DNA of 64,000 nt, taken from positions 1-64,000 of the forward strand of contig QHBT01000035.1 of assembly GCA_003244185.1 (NCBI GenBank), in the 5' to 3' direction. The translations under genes and the position numbers were made by a program. The DNA comes from Candidatus Dormiibacter spiritus (GTDB lineage Bacteria > Chloroflexota > Dormibacteria > Dormibacterales > Dormibacteraceae). Below, one piece after another: positions 51,694 to 60,550 of this stretch; within the stretch, counting starts at the first letter, position 1; each line of letters starts with the position of its first letter. The notes under the pieces were generated by a model, which was not told the origin of the DNA, searched no databases, and saw only the letters and a program-made list of their open reading frames with translations.

Positions 51694-51884
51694 TGGAGCA
51701 AGGGGAGGCAGGCCTCCCCTTCCAGAACCCCTCCCGGCCGCGCATGGATGTCGGCTGGTTGTCCAGGCCGCGTGTACCCCACTCGACAGTTTGTTCTGAT
51801 CGACGCCGACGCTGGGATCCGGCCGGGATGAACCCGGCCTGTCGACCTGACGCGCGACCAGGCCAGCATGGCTCGAGGGAGAGA
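51694..51884 (+). repeat. Structured tandem repeat, copy 1
   Basis: A 191-bp unit repeated head to tail. Hairpins in order: aaggggaggc/gcctcccctt (51700-51721, 9-10 bp), ccggccg/cggctgg (51734-51758), cgacag/ctg-a-tcg with a bulged A (51784-51802), ggccggg/cccggcc with loop ATGAA (51821-51839), and ggcca/tggct (51861-51873). No reading frame is kept between copies, since the period is not a multiple of three. Confidence 0.85.
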
Positions 51885-52082
51885 TGGAGCAAGGGGAGGC
51901 AGGCCTCCCCTTCCAGAACCCCTCCCAGCCGGGCCTGGATGTCGGCTGGTTGCCCGGGCCGGGCCGCGTGCTCCCCAATCGACAGCTTGTCTCTGATCGT
52001 CGCGGACGCTGGGATCCGGCCGGGATGAACCCGGCCTGTCGACCTGACGCGCGACCAAGCCAGCCTGGCTCGAGGGAGAGGA
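51885..52082 (+). repeat. Structured tandem repeat, copy 2
   Basis: The second copy starts with the same tggagcaaggggaggcagg and carries all five hairpins. Differences from copy 1 lie mainly in loops and in an inserted GC-rich segment near 51950-51965; in the second and fifth stems a G-U pair of copy 1 (51736-51756 and 51861-51873) is an A-U pair here (51927-51947 and 52058-52070). It ends 46 bp before uppS. Could be an RNA element in the uppS leader, a frr terminator array or a dispersed genomic repeat. Confidence 0.85.
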
Positions 52083-52128
52083 AAGGCAGTCCACTAGCAC
52101 AGCCGACCGCGGCGCTGAAGCGGCCACT

Positions 52129-52857
52129 GTGACGGAGCGGGCGGCGGACGGAGTGCCGCGCCACGTGGGGATCATCATGGACGGCAACGGGCGCTGGGCA
52201 CGGCGCCACAACCGCCCCCACACGTTCGGCCATCGAGCTGGCGTGCGGGCCATCAAGAAGGTGATGTATGCCTGCGAATCGATGGGGATCGAGATCCTCA
52301 GCATCTACGTCTTCTCGACTGAGAACTGGGCGCGGCCGCGGGCCGAGGTGCGAGCGCTCATGCGCCTCTTCCACGAGGCCATCCAGCGCGAGTTCGAGGA
52401 GCTGAATCAGCGCGGCATCAGGATAGTTGTCAGCGGCCGGCGCCTAGAGCTCTCGCAGCGCATGCAGGAACGCATAGATGACGCCGAGCTGCGTACCGCT
52501 GGCAACCGGCAGGGCGTCCTCAACGTCTGCCTGAACTATGGCGGCCGGGCGGAGCTGGTGGACTCCATGCGGGCGCTGGCGGCGGAGGGTATCGCCGCCT
52601 CCGACATCGACGAGAACGCCATAGCAGGGCACCTCTATCACCCGGAGCTGCCCGAACCCGACCTCATCATCAGGACTGCGGGGGAGCGCCGTATCAGCAA
52701 CTTTCTGCTCTGGCAGGCAGCTTATGCCGAGATGTACTTCACTGACACGCTCTGGCCGGACTTCGACGAAGAGGATCTGGCCCGCGCGGTGGCCGACTTC
52801 TCGACCCGGGTCAGGCGGTTCGGTGGCCGGCCGGATAGGGCGGCGGCGGAGGGATGA
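52129..52857 (+). CDS. uppS: Undecaprenyl diphosphate synthase
   Basis: Cis-prenyltransferase making the C55 carrier of cell-wall precursors. VGIIMDGNGRWARRHNRP holds the catalytic aspartate, followed by FGHRAGVRAIKKVM, IYVFSTENWARPRAEV and IRTAGERRISNFLLWQAAYAE. 242 aa. GTG start, no clear ribosome-binding site; overlaps cdsA as ATGA. Confidence 0.96.
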   Translation: MTERAADGVPRHVGIIMDGNGRWARRHNRPHTFGHRAGVRAIKKVMYACESMGIEILSIYVFSTENWARPRAEVRALMRLFHEAIQREFEELNQRGIRIVVSGRRLELSQRMQERIDDAELRTAGNRQGVLNVCLNYGGRAELVDSMRALAAEGIAASDIDENAIAGHLYHPELPEPDLIIRTAGERRISNFLLWQAAYAEMYFTDTLWPDFDEEDLARAVADFSTRVRRFGGRPDRAAAEG

Positions 52858-53711
52858 CCACCACGGCTGCCCCGGGCGGATCGGGGGCGAGCCGGCGCCC
52901 GCGCAGCCAGCTTCTGATTCGAACCTTGAGCGGCCTCCTCATTTTGGCGATCGTGGTGGTGCTGGTGGCCGTCGGGAGGCCGGGCCTCTGGCTGTTGGCG
53001 GCGGTGCTGGGCGGTATCTCGATCTGGGAGTTCCGCCGCCTCTCCGGCCTGATCGGACACCAGGCGCCGCTCTGGCTGCTCTACCCGCTGGCGGCCTACT
53101 TCGCTCTGAGCGGGACCGTCCTGAAGCCGGTGCCGGTGCTTGCGGTGCTGGCGGGCGCCCTGGTCGCGGGCCTGACAGCTCTGCTCTTCCTGCCACCGCG
53201 CCGGGACGGCCTCGGCCGCTGGGCGTTCGCCTTGGCGGGCGCCCTCTACGTGGGCCTACCCTTCAACTACTACCTGCAGCTCTATGAGGCGCACGCGGGA
53301 TTCGTCGGCCAGCTCTGGCTGGTGGCCGTCATCTCGACGGTGGTCGTCAGCGACAGCGCCGCCTACCTGATCGGCCGAGCCCTCGGCCGACATCCTTTCT
53401 TCCCTGCGATCAGTCCCAAGAAGACCTGGGAGGGTGCCATCGCGGGAGTCGTCTTCTGCGCCCCCGTCATGGGCCTGGCTGGGGCGCTACTGCTGCACAT
53501 CGGCCCCTGGCACGGCATCGCGCTCGGCCTGCTGGTCGGGCTGAGCGCCGAGTTCGGCGATCTGGTCGAGTCGCAGCTCAAGCGGCTGGCAGGGGTCAAG
53601 GACTCCTCGCAGCTGATTCCCGGGCATGGCGGCTTGCTCGACCGATTGGATTCGATCTTCTTCCCCCCGATTGTGGTCTACCTCTACCTGCAGGCGCAGG
53701 GGCTGCTGTGA
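52854..53711 (+). CDS. cdsA: Phosphatidate cytidylyltransferase
   Basis: Membrane enzyme forming CDP-diacylglycerol, the precursor of anionic phospholipids. Eight or so transmembrane segments and the signature SPKKTWEGAIAG, then AEFGDLVESQLKRLAGVKDSS and IPGHGGLLDRLDSIFF. 285 aa. The ATG shares bases with the uppS stop, and the stop overlaps dxr. Confidence 0.95.
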   Translation: MTTTAAPGGSGASRRPRSQLLIRTLSGLLILAIVVVLVAVGRPGLWLLAAVLGGISIWEFRRLSGLIGHQAPLWLLYPLAAYFALSGTVLKPVPVLAVLAGALVAGLTALLFLPPRRDGLGRWAFALAGALYVGLPFNYYLQLYEAHAGFVGQLWLVAVISTVVVSDSAAYLIGRALGRHPFFPAISPKKTWEGAIAGVVFCAPVMGLAGALLLHIGPWHGIALGLLVGLSAEFGDLVESQLKRLAGVKDSSQLIPGHGGLLDRLDSIFFPPIVVYLYLQAQGLL

Positions 53712-54805
53712 CCGGGCGGGTGCAGCGCATAGCCATCCTGGGCGCGACCGGCTCCGTCGGCAGCCAGGCCCTTCAGGTTATCGACCGCTATCCCGACCGT
53801 TTCCAGCTGCTGGGCCTCGTGTGCGGCCGGCGGCCGGCGCCGCGGCCGGCGGAGGTCATCATTGCGGGCGGCGAGCCTGATTTCGACGCCCGCCTCGAAG
53901 CGCTGGTGACCGATTCTCGCTGCGACATAGTGCTGGTGGCGATCCCGGGCGCCGTTTCACTGAGGCCCACCCTGGCCGCCCTGGCGGCCGGCAAGACAGT
54001 CGCGATCGCGAGCAAGGAGGTCCTGGTGATGGCTGGTCAGGCGGTCATGGCGGCCGTGGGACGGCCGGATCAGCTGCGCCCGGTGGATTCCGAACACTCA
54101 GCGCTCTGGCAGTGCCTCTGGGGTGAGAGCCCCGCCAGCGTCTCCCGCCTGCTGCTCACCGCCAGCGGAGGCCCGTTCTGGAGCCGGCCCGAGCTCGAGC
54201 TCGAGCAGGTAACTGTGGCAGAGGCGTTGAAGCACCCGCGCTGGTCGATGGGACCCAAGGTGACCGTCGACTCCGCCACGCTGATGAACAAGGGGCTGGA
54301 GTTGATCGAGGCCCATCACCTATTTCAGGTGGGTCTGGCAGGGATAGACGTGGTCATCCACCCGCAGAGCGTCGTGCATTCGCTGGTCGAGTTCGTGGAC
54401 GGTTCCCTCAAGGCGCAGCTGGGAAATCCTGACATGCGGCTGCCGATCGGCCTTGCCCTCGCCTACCCAGAGCGGCTGCCGGGCGTGGTCGAGCCGACCC
54501 GGCTGGACAGCCTCGAGAGTCTGGCGTTCGAAGCCCTGGACAGCCAGCGCTTCCCAGCTGTCGAGCTCTGCCGAGAGGCGGCACGCCGCGCCCGCGGTTA
54601 TCCTGCAGTCCTCAACGCGAGCAACGAGGAGGCGGTGGCAGCGTTTCTCGCCGGCCGCATCGCGTTCACGGGCATCCTGGCTGCCGTGGAGTCGGCCCTG
54701 GCCGCCTGGCCGGGTGGTGGTGGGGAGGACCTGGCGGCCGTCCTGGCGGCTGACACGTTCGCGCGGAATCACTTCCGAGAGCGGCTCGTTAAGGTGAGCA
54801 CATGA
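53708..54805 (+). CDS. dxr: 1-deoxy-D-xylulose 5-phosphate reductoisomerase
   Basis: NADPH-dependent step two of the methylerythritol phosphate pathway. ILGATGSVGSQALQVID binds NADPH; active-site regions are ASKEVLVMAG, PVDSEHSALWQCL, TASGGPFW and VDSATLMNKGLELIEAH. 365 aa. It feeds, with ispG downstream, the isoprenoids used by uppS. Confidence 0.96.
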   Translation: MTGRVQRIAILGATGSVGSQALQVIDRYPDRFQLLGLVCGRRPAPRPAEVIIAGGEPDFDARLEALVTDSRCDIVLVAIPGAVSLRPTLAALAAGKTVAIASKEVLVMAGQAVMAAVGRPDQLRPVDSEHSALWQCLWGESPASVSRLLLTASGGPFWSRPELELEQVTVAEALKHPRWSMGPKVTVDSATLMNKGLELIEAHHLFQVGLAGIDVVIHPQSVVHSLVEFVDGSLKAQLGNPDMRLPIGLALAYPERLPGVVEPTRLDSLESLAFEALDSQRFPAVELCREAARRARGYPAVLNASNEEAVAAFLAGRIAFTGILAAVESALAAWPGGGGEDLAAVLAADTFARNHFRERLVKVST

Positions 54806-54827
54806 CCCAGATGTTGAGGGCTGGCCG

Positions 54828-55892
54828 GTGAGCGCAGTTTCGCTCTTGATTGGCGTGGTCGCCATCGTCGGCGTCTTCCTGATCCTGGTCATCCCGCACG
54901 AGCTCGGTCACTTCAGCCTCGCCAAGCTGGTCAACGTGAGGATCCACGAGTATTCCGTCGGGATGGGACCCCAGCTTTTCTCGTTCCGGCGGGGCGAGAC
55001 GCTGTACGCCCTCCGCGCTCTGCCCATCGGCGGCTACGTTCGCCTGGCGGGAATGCAGTCGGGGGAATACGAAGACCCGCGGGGTTTCTACAGCGTCCCG
55101 GTTTGGAAGAAGCTCCTCATCCTGGTCGCCGGGGCGGTGGTCAACTTCCTGGTCGCCGCCGCCCTGATGACGGGGATCTACCTGACGCAGATCAACAGTG
55201 ATCCCGGCTTGGTCGATGCAGTCACTGTTGCCGGCGCCGCCCAGCAGGCGGGTTTGCAACCGGGCGACAGGATCCGCGCTGCCGACGGCCAGCCGCTCCA
55301 GCGCAGCGACGACCTGCTCAGGATCGAGAACGATCGGCCGGGCCAGCCACTGACCCTCGATGTCGTGCGTCAGAACGGCACCCGCGCCTCGCTCACTGTT
55401 CAGCCTGCCTACGACAGCCAGCGCGGCCGCTGGTTGATAGGTGTTTCGCCGCGACCTGTGGTCTCGGTCACCGACGCGGTGGGAGCCGGGGTCAGCTTTC
55501 CGGTGCGCATAGTGGCTCTCACGTTCCAGCACTTCGCCGAGCTGTTCAATGGCCAGATCGCCGGTGGCGTCTCCGGCCCCAACGGCGTCACGGGAGCCGT
55601 GGGCATCGGCGCCATCACCTACCAGGCGGCCAATCAGTCGCTGCTCAACTACCTGGCGGTCGCGGCCTACTTCTCAGTGGCGCTGGGCATCGCCAACCTG
55701 CTGCCGCTGCCAGCCTTGGACGGCGGCCACATGACAGTGGCGATCGCCGAGGCGCTCCGGCGCAAGCCATTCGATCGGGCCCGGGAGGCGGCGGTGCAGA
55801 GGGCGGGCCTGCTCGCGCTGCTAGCCCTCGGTTTGGTGGTCGTCTACCTGGACCTGCAGAGGTTGCTGCTGGGCCAGCTGACGATTCGATGA
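54828..55892 (+). CDS. rseP: Site-2 protease family zinc metalloprotease RseP
   Basis: An intramembrane protease cutting anti-sigma factors and signal peptide remnants. The zinc motif HELGH lies in the first membrane helix (IPHELGHFSLAKLV), a PDZ domain spans about residues 125-205 (GLQPGDRIRAADGQPL), and NLLPLPALDGGHM supplies the third ligand. 354 aa. Overlaps ispG. Confidence 0.94.
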   Translation: MSAVSLLIGVVAIVGVFLILVIPHELGHFSLAKLVNVRIHEYSVGMGPQLFSFRRGETLYALRALPIGGYVRLAGMQSGEYEDPRGFYSVPVWKKLLILVAGAVVNFLVAAALMTGIYLTQINSDPGLVDAVTVAGAAQQAGLQPGDRIRAADGQPLQRSDDLLRIENDRPGQPLTLDVVRQNGTRASLTVQPAYDSQRGRWLIGVSPRPVVSVTDAVGAGVSFPVRIVALTFQHFAELFNGQIAGGVSGPNGVTGAVGIGAITYQAANQSLLNYLAVAAYFSVALGIANLLPLPALDGGHMTVAIAEALRRKPFDRAREAAVQRAGLLALLALGLVVVYLDLQRLLLGQLTIR

Positions 55893-57046
55893 CTCTCGCC
55901 GCTCAGCAGGGGCTGGCAACCAGGCGGCGGTCGATCCCCGTCCGGGTGGGTGACGTTGTGGTCGGTGGCGCAGCGCCCATAGCTGTCCAGACGATGACCA
56001 AGACCGACACCCGGGATGTGCGGGCGACTCTGAACCAGATCGCCCAGCTCAAGGAGGCCGGCTGCGAGATCGTCCGGCCGGCGGTTATCGACCATCACGC
56101 CGCCGAAGCGCTGCGTGAGATAGTGCCCCGCTCGTCGCTGCCCATCATCGCCGACATTCACTACAACCACGAATTGGCCCTGATGGCGATCGCCGCTGGT
56201 GTGCATGGACTGCGTCTCAACCCGGGCAACATAGTCGACCCAGACAAGGTCCGGAAGGTTGTGCTGGCAGCCAAGGAGCGGGACATCCCCTTCCGGATCG
56301 GAGTCAACGCCGGCTCCTTGCCGGAGGAGGTGCACCGCAATCTGCGAGAGGCGCACGCAATCGACAGGGACGATCGAGTCAGGACGGCTGAGCGCATGGT
56401 GGAGGTCGCCCTCGGCCACTGCGAGATCCTGGAGGCGCTCGACTACGGCCCCGGTCACATCAAGGTCTCTCTCAAGGCGACTGACGTCTGGACGAATGTG
56501 ATGGCCAACCGGCTATTCGCCGAAAAGCGCCCCTATCCCATCCACCTCGGTGTGACCGAGTCGGGACCAGTCGAGGCCGGCAGCATCCGCAGCGCGGTCG
56601 GCCTCGGCATCCTGCTCAGCGAAGGCATAGGCGATACCATCCGCGTCTCGCTGGCCACGGCCGATCCGACCGAGGAGATCCGGGTCGGCTACGAGGTGCT
56701 GAAGGCGCTCAGCTTTCGTACCCAGAGCGCCACGCTCATCGCCTGTCCGACCTGCGGCCGGCTGGAGTACGACATGGTGCCCACCGTCAAGGCGGTCGAG
56801 GCGCACATGGCGAAGATCAAGGTTCCCATCACTGTCGCGGTCATGGGCTGCGTGGTGAACGGGCCGGCGGAAGCCCGCCACGCCGACATCGGCGTAACCG
56901 GCGGCCGGGGCAAGGGCGTCATCTTCAAAAAGGGAGTGCTTTGGAAGACGGTGCCGCAGGCTGAGCTGCTCTCCGTGCTGCTGGCTGAGATCGACGCACT
57001 GGCCGCTGAGCGCGCGGCGCTGGAACCGATCCCCGAGCCGGCGTAA
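55889..57046 (+). CDS. ispG: (E)-4-hydroxy-3-methylbut-2-enyl-diphosphate synthase
   Basis: 4Fe-4S enzyme of the methylerythritol phosphate pathway. VQTMTKTDTRD, PIIADIHYNHELAL and LRLNPGNI belong to the TIM barrel; cluster cysteines are in ACPTCGRLEYDM and VMGCVVNGPAEA. 385 aa. The C-terminal tail is Ala/Glu-rich. Confidence 0.96.
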   Translation: MTLAAQQGLATRRRSIPVRVGDVVVGGAAPIAVQTMTKTDTRDVRATLNQIAQLKEAGCEIVRPAVIDHHAAEALREIVPRSSLPIIADIHYNHELALMAIAAGVHGLRLNPGNIVDPDKVRKVVLAAKERDIPFRIGVNAGSLPEEVHRNLREAHAIDRDDRVRTAERMVEVALGHCEILEALDYGPGHIKVSLKATDVWTNVMANRLFAEKRPYPIHLGVTESGPVEAGSIRSAVGLGILLSEGIGDTIRVSLATADPTEEIRVGYEVLKALSFRTQSATLIACPTCGRLEYDMVPTVKAVEAHMAKIKVPITVAVMGCVVNGPAEARHADIGVTGGRGKGVIFKKGVLWKTVPQAELLSVLLAEIDALAAERAALEPIPEPA

Positions 57047-57070
57047 CCGGTTCATGAGGCGCCAGTCGCA

Positions 57071-57088
57071 CGGCGGAAGACCCCGCCG
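57071..57088. terminator. Hairpin between convergent ispG and PH-like gene
   Basis: cggcgg (57071-57076) and ccgccg (57083-57088) form a 6-bp GC stem with an AAGACC loop; no T-run. Confidence 0.3.
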
Positions 57089-57100
57089 CCCCTTACCCGC

Positions 57101-57520
57101 TTAGCGGCGGCGCACGACCTGGAGCTTCACGCCGGCCAGTAGGCGCTCGAGCTGGGCGCGGTCCCAGAGCGTGGCGTCGGTCTCGAAGGCAAGCTTGTCG
57201 TCAGCCTTCAGGAAGCGGTAGGTGGGCAGGAGCAGGCGTCCCTTCGGCTGCAGGACCACCAGCTTCAGCTCCTTCAACCGGCAGCGCCGGCTGAAGATGC
57301 CGCGCAGATGAATGAAGCCACCTTCCAGCCCGATCGAGAAGGGTGTCCGCACGACCTCCATCACGGCGTAGGCGCCGGCCGCGACTGTGATCAGCCCGAT
57401 CACCGCCTGGCCGCCCAGACCCTGCTCGAAGCCGAGCGCCAGCAGCGCAATCCCGGCCAGCCCGACCAGGCCGCGCAGGGCGAGTGCAGCGCGCGTTGGC
57501 CGGAGAAGCGTGGGCATCAT
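57101..57520 (-). CDS. Small membrane protein with PH-like cytoplasmic domain
   Basis: A 139-aa protein with two transmembrane helices (ALRGLVGLAGIALLALGF and AVIGLITVAAGAYAVMEVV) followed by an 80-residue beta-rich domain (FSIGLEGGFIHLRGIFSRRC onward) and a basic C-terminus. This resembles bacterial PH-domain membrane proteins (DUF304-like), but the match is by pattern only. Function unknown. The ATG is doubled (57520 and 57517). It is the only minus-strand gene between the rpsB-ispG block and proS. Confidence 0.65.
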   Translation of the reverse strand: MMPTLLRPTRAALALRGLVGLAGIALLALGFEQGLGGQAVIGLITVAAGAYAVMEVVRTPFSIGLEGGFIHLRGIFSRRCRLKELKLVVLQPKGRLLLPTYRFLKADDKLAFETDATLWDRAQLERLLAGVKLQVVRRR

Positions 57521-57625
57521 GAATAATTGAACCTTCCCATGATTGAAGTGAGGAGCGCCAGCAGAGGCGGCCGGGAGGCCCCGGCCCCTACCGAGCCGCG
57601 CTGAGCGGCTCCCTCAACCGGCCCT

Positions 57626-57642
57626 CCGTGCCGTTGGCACGG
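57626..57642 (+). terminator. Hairpin in the proS leader
   Basis: ccgtgcc (57626-57632) and ggcacgg (57636-57642) form a 7-bp stem with a GTT loop, followed by ctctctcac. It lies 28 bp before proS. No T-box signature is seen, so it is not obviously a tRNA sensor. Confidence 0.35.
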
Positions 57643-57670
57643 CTCTCTCACTCACCTGGCAGGACCAACC

Positions 57671-59128
57671 ATGACCGAAACCTACGACGACTCCTTCGTT
57701 AAAGAGCTCACCCGGATGTCCGACGACTTCGACCGCTGGTACACGGATGTCGTCCGCAAGGCAGAGCTGGCCGACTACACCCCAGTCCGCGGCTGCATGG
57801 TCATCCGGCCCTACGGCTATGCGCTCTGGGAGGGCATCCAGCGCGCTTTCGACGACATGATCAAGTCCAGCGGCCACGAGAACTGGTACTTTCCGCTGCT
57901 CATCCCCGAGGAGCTCTTCATGAAGGAAGCGGAGCACGTGGAGGGCTTCACCCCGGAGGTGGCGTGGGTGACCGAGGCTGGCAGCCACGGCAAGCTGGAT
58001 CAGCGGCTGGCCATCAGGCCAACCAGCGAGACGATCATCGGCACGCTCATGCGGCGCTACGTCCAATCCCACCGGGACCTGCCCAAGCTGACCAACCAGT
58101 GGTGCAACGTCGTCCGCTGGGAGCTGCGCACCCGTCTCTTCCTGCGCACCGCCGAGTTCCTCTGGCAGGAGGGCCACACGTTTCATGCCAACGCCGCGGA
58201 AGCGATCGAAGAGGTCGATCGCATCCTGGAGTACTACCGCGTCCTGGCGGAGGACTGGTGCGCCATGCCGGTGTTCGCCGGCTGGAAGACGGCCACCGAG
58301 AAGTTTCCCGGCGCGGTGCACACCAAGAGCATCGAAGCACTGATGCGAGACGGTCTGACGCTGCAGGCGGCGACCTCGCACTACTTCGGGCAGAACTTCA
58401 GCCGCGCCTACGACGTCTCCTTCGCCAACCGGGAGAATGTGCGCGAGTTCTGCTACACGACTTCCTGGGGCGCCACGACCCGGTTGATCGGAGGGCTGGT
58501 AATGGCCCACGGCGACGACTTCGGGCTCATCCTGCCGCCGAAGCTGGCGCCGGTTCAGGTTGTCGTGGTCCCCATCTACCGGACCGACGAGGCGCACCGT
58601 GAGGTGGCTGACTTCATCGCCGGCTGGGAGCCGGAGGTTCGAGCCGCCGGCATCCGCCTCAAGGTCGACTGGAGCGATGAAAGGCCCGGCGCCAAATACA
58701 ACCAATGGGAGCTGAAGGGCGTGCCGCTACGGCTGGAGGTTGGGTCGCGCGAGGTGGCGGCGGGAGAGGTGAGGGTCGTCGACCGGCTGACCCGAGAGAA
58801 GCGGCAGCTCGGTGTCAACGCTCTGGGCGAGCAGCTCTCCGCGGAGCTTAGCGCCTTTCAGGCGGCGCTCTACCAGCGGGCGCTGGAGTTTCGGCAGGCG
58901 AACACTGCGGTGGTGAAAAGCCTGGCTGAGCTGGTCGAGCATTTCAGGACCCGGGCGGGCTACGTCAGTGCGCCGTGGTGCGGGGAAGCAGACTGCGAGG
59001 CGAAGGTCAGGGAGGCCACGGGAGGTGTGAAGAGCAGCAACTATGACCCGGACCGCAAGGCCGAAGGTGAATGCCTGGTCTGCGGCCGCCCCGGCAGGTA
59101 TCAGATCAACTTCGCCCGTTCCTATTGA
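57671..59128 (+). CDS. proS: Prolyl-tRNA synthetase (archaeal/eukaryotic-like short type)
   Basis: Charges tRNA-Pro. Class II motifs: RPYGYALWEGIQRAFDDMIK, motif 2 WCNVVRWELRTRLFLRTAEFLWQEGHT, motif 3 YTTSWGATTRLIGGLVMAHGDD. The YbaK editing insertion of the bacterial type is absent and a C-terminal zinc-type domain (APWCGEADCEAK, CLVCGRPG) is present, marking the ProS type 3 form. 485 aa. ATG with AGGA upstream. Confidence 0.95.
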   Translation: MTETYDDSFVKELTRMSDDFDRWYTDVVRKAELADYTPVRGCMVIRPYGYALWEGIQRAFDDMIKSSGHENWYFPLLIPEELFMKEAEHVEGFTPEVAWVTEAGSHGKLDQRLAIRPTSETIIGTLMRRYVQSHRDLPKLTNQWCNVVRWELRTRLFLRTAEFLWQEGHTFHANAAEAIEEVDRILEYYRVLAEDWCAMPVFAGWKTATEKFPGAVHTKSIEALMRDGLTLQAATSHYFGQNFSRAYDVSFANRENVREFCYTTSWGATTRLIGGLVMAHGDDFGLILPPKLAPVQVVVVPIYRTDEAHREVADFIAGWEPEVRAAGIRLKVDWSDERPGAKYNQWELKGVPLRLEVGSREVAAGEVRVVDRLTREKRQLGVNALGEQLSAELSAFQAALYQRALEFRQANTAVVKSLAELVEHFRTRAGYVSAPWCGEADCEAKVREATGGVKSSNYDPDRKAEGECLVCGRPGRYQINFARSY

Positions 59129-59209
59129 CCCCGCGCGGATTCGGAACAGCGGAAATCGGGTAAGCTTGAAATCAGTTCGATCACACGGTGGTCGTAGCGC
59201 GCATTCTGG

Positions 59210-59276
59210 GTCCTCTCTCCCCGTCGCTGAACGGTAGTCCTGGTCTCGCCAAAGAACCCCCCAAAGAGAGAGGGAC
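59210..59276 (+). promoter_or_regulatory. Long hairpin in the DEAD-box helicase leader
   Basis: gtcctctctc (59210-59219) pairs with gagagagggac (59266-59276) with one bulged G, enclosing about 46 nt. It ends 6 nt before the AGGAG of the helicase gene, so it could affect its translation, as long structured leaders do for other cold-shock helicases. Confidence 0.45.
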
Positions 59277-59293
59277 AACCCCAGGAGCACGTT

Positions 59294-60535
59294 TTGCAGA
59301 CATTCGCCGAAGCGGGTCTATCGACCCGCACCCTGACAGCGCTCAGCGCTCAGGAAATCGAGATTCCCGTCCCCGTCCAAGTCGAGGCCTTGCCCGCCAT
59401 CCTGCGCGGCGAGGACTGCGTCATCGAAGCGCCCACCGGGTCGGGCAAAACGCTCGCCTACCTGCTCCCGCTGGTGGAGGGCATCGGCGCTCAGCGGACA
59501 GGTCCGCGGGCGCTCATCGTGTCACCCACCCGAGAGCTGGCGCTCCAGATCGCCGAAGTGCTGGAAACGCTTGACCATGGAGTCAGGCTGGCCACGCTGT
59601 ACGGAGGCGTCGGCTACGCGACCCAGACCAACGCCTTGAAGAAGGGCGTGGATGTGGTCATCGGCACGCCTGGACGACTCCTGGACATGATCGGCAAGAA
59701 GCTCCTCAGCTTGAGCCGGGTCGAGTACCTGGTGCTGGACGAGGCGGATGAGATGCTGGACGCGGGCTTCGCGCCAGATGTCGAGCGGATCATCGGCATG
59801 ACCTACAACCCGCAGACGGTCCTCGCCTCCGCCACGATGCCTGAGTGGGTGGAGAGGCTGATCTCAAAGCACCTCCAGGACCCGGTCAGGGTCAAGGTGG
59901 CGGCCACAGCTGAGGACAACACCCTGGAGCACGGCTTGGTCCAGGTGGAACGGGCCAACCGGTTGCGAGTGCTGGGCCAGCTCCTGCAGCAGCTGCAGGG
60001 AACTGCCATAGTCTTCGGGCGCACCAAGCACGGCGTCCACGACCTGGCCCGCGACCTGCGCCGCATGGGCATCGACTGCGCGGAGCTGCAGGGCAACCTG
60101 TCCCAGAACGCTCGCGACAGGGCAATGGCCGCGTTCCGCGACAAGCGCACGCCTGTGCTCGTTGCGACCAACGTCGCCGCGCGGGGCCTGGATGTGAGCG
60201 CTGTGACGCTGGTTGTCAACTTCGAGCTGCCTGACACGCCGCAGTGGCTGACCCACCGCATCGGGCGCACTGCTCGGATGGGCGAGAAGGGCTGGGCGGT
60301 CACGTTCCTCTCGCCCGAGGACCATCCCCGCTGGCGGAAGCTGCAGCATCTGGGCGCGCCCAAGCTGCCGGTGCTGGATGTCGATCATCTGCTGGACGAG
60401 GGCGGCTGGCGCTACCACGAAGGGCGACCGGAGCCGGCCGTGAGCGAGAATCGCATCCAGCGGCCCACCGGCCATAACGCCCGGCGCGGGCGCTGGCAGC
60501 CGCGACGGCCCGGCCGCTCCTCCACCACGCGCTAG
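59294..60535 (+). CDS. DEAD-box RNA helicase
   Basis: A 413-aa ATP-dependent RNA helicase. Motifs in order: PVQVEALPAIL (Q motif), APTGSGKTLAYLLPL, SPTRELALQI, GTPGRLLDMI, VLDEADEMLD, ASATMP, VFGRTKHGVHDLARDL, ATNVAARGLDVSAVTLVV, HRIGRTARMGEKG. The tail of about 40 residues is Arg/Pro-rich (ARRGRWQPRRPGRSS) and probably binds RNA. TTG start set by AGGAG 6 nt upstream. Confidence 0.92.
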   Translation: MQTFAEAGLSTRTLTALSAQEIEIPVPVQVEALPAILRGEDCVIEAPTGSGKTLAYLLPLVEGIGAQRTGPRALIVSPTRELALQIAEVLETLDHGVRLATLYGGVGYATQTNALKKGVDVVIGTPGRLLDMIGKKLLSLSRVEYLVLDEADEMLDAGFAPDVERIIGMTYNPQTVLASATMPEWVERLISKHLQDPVRVKVAATAEDNTLEHGLVQVERANRLRVLGQLLQQLQGTAIVFGRTKHGVHDLARDLRRMGIDCAELQGNLSQNARDRAMAAFRDKRTPVLVATNVAARGLDVSAVTLVVNFELPDTPQWLTHRIGRTARMGEKGWAVTFLSPEDHPRWRKLQHLGAPKLPVLDVDHLLDEGGWRYHEGRPEPAVSENRIQRPTGHNARRGRWQPRRPGRSSTTR

Positions 60536-60550
60536 CGCTTCCCATGGCGT

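Noticed and set aside
51693-52132. Open frames across the tandem repeats
   Set aside because: The frames differ between the copies because the period is not a multiple of three, so they are not conserved coding sequence.
57521-57670. T-box leader for proS
   Set aside because: The 7-bp hairpin is present but the T-box sequence that pairs with the tRNA acceptor end is not.
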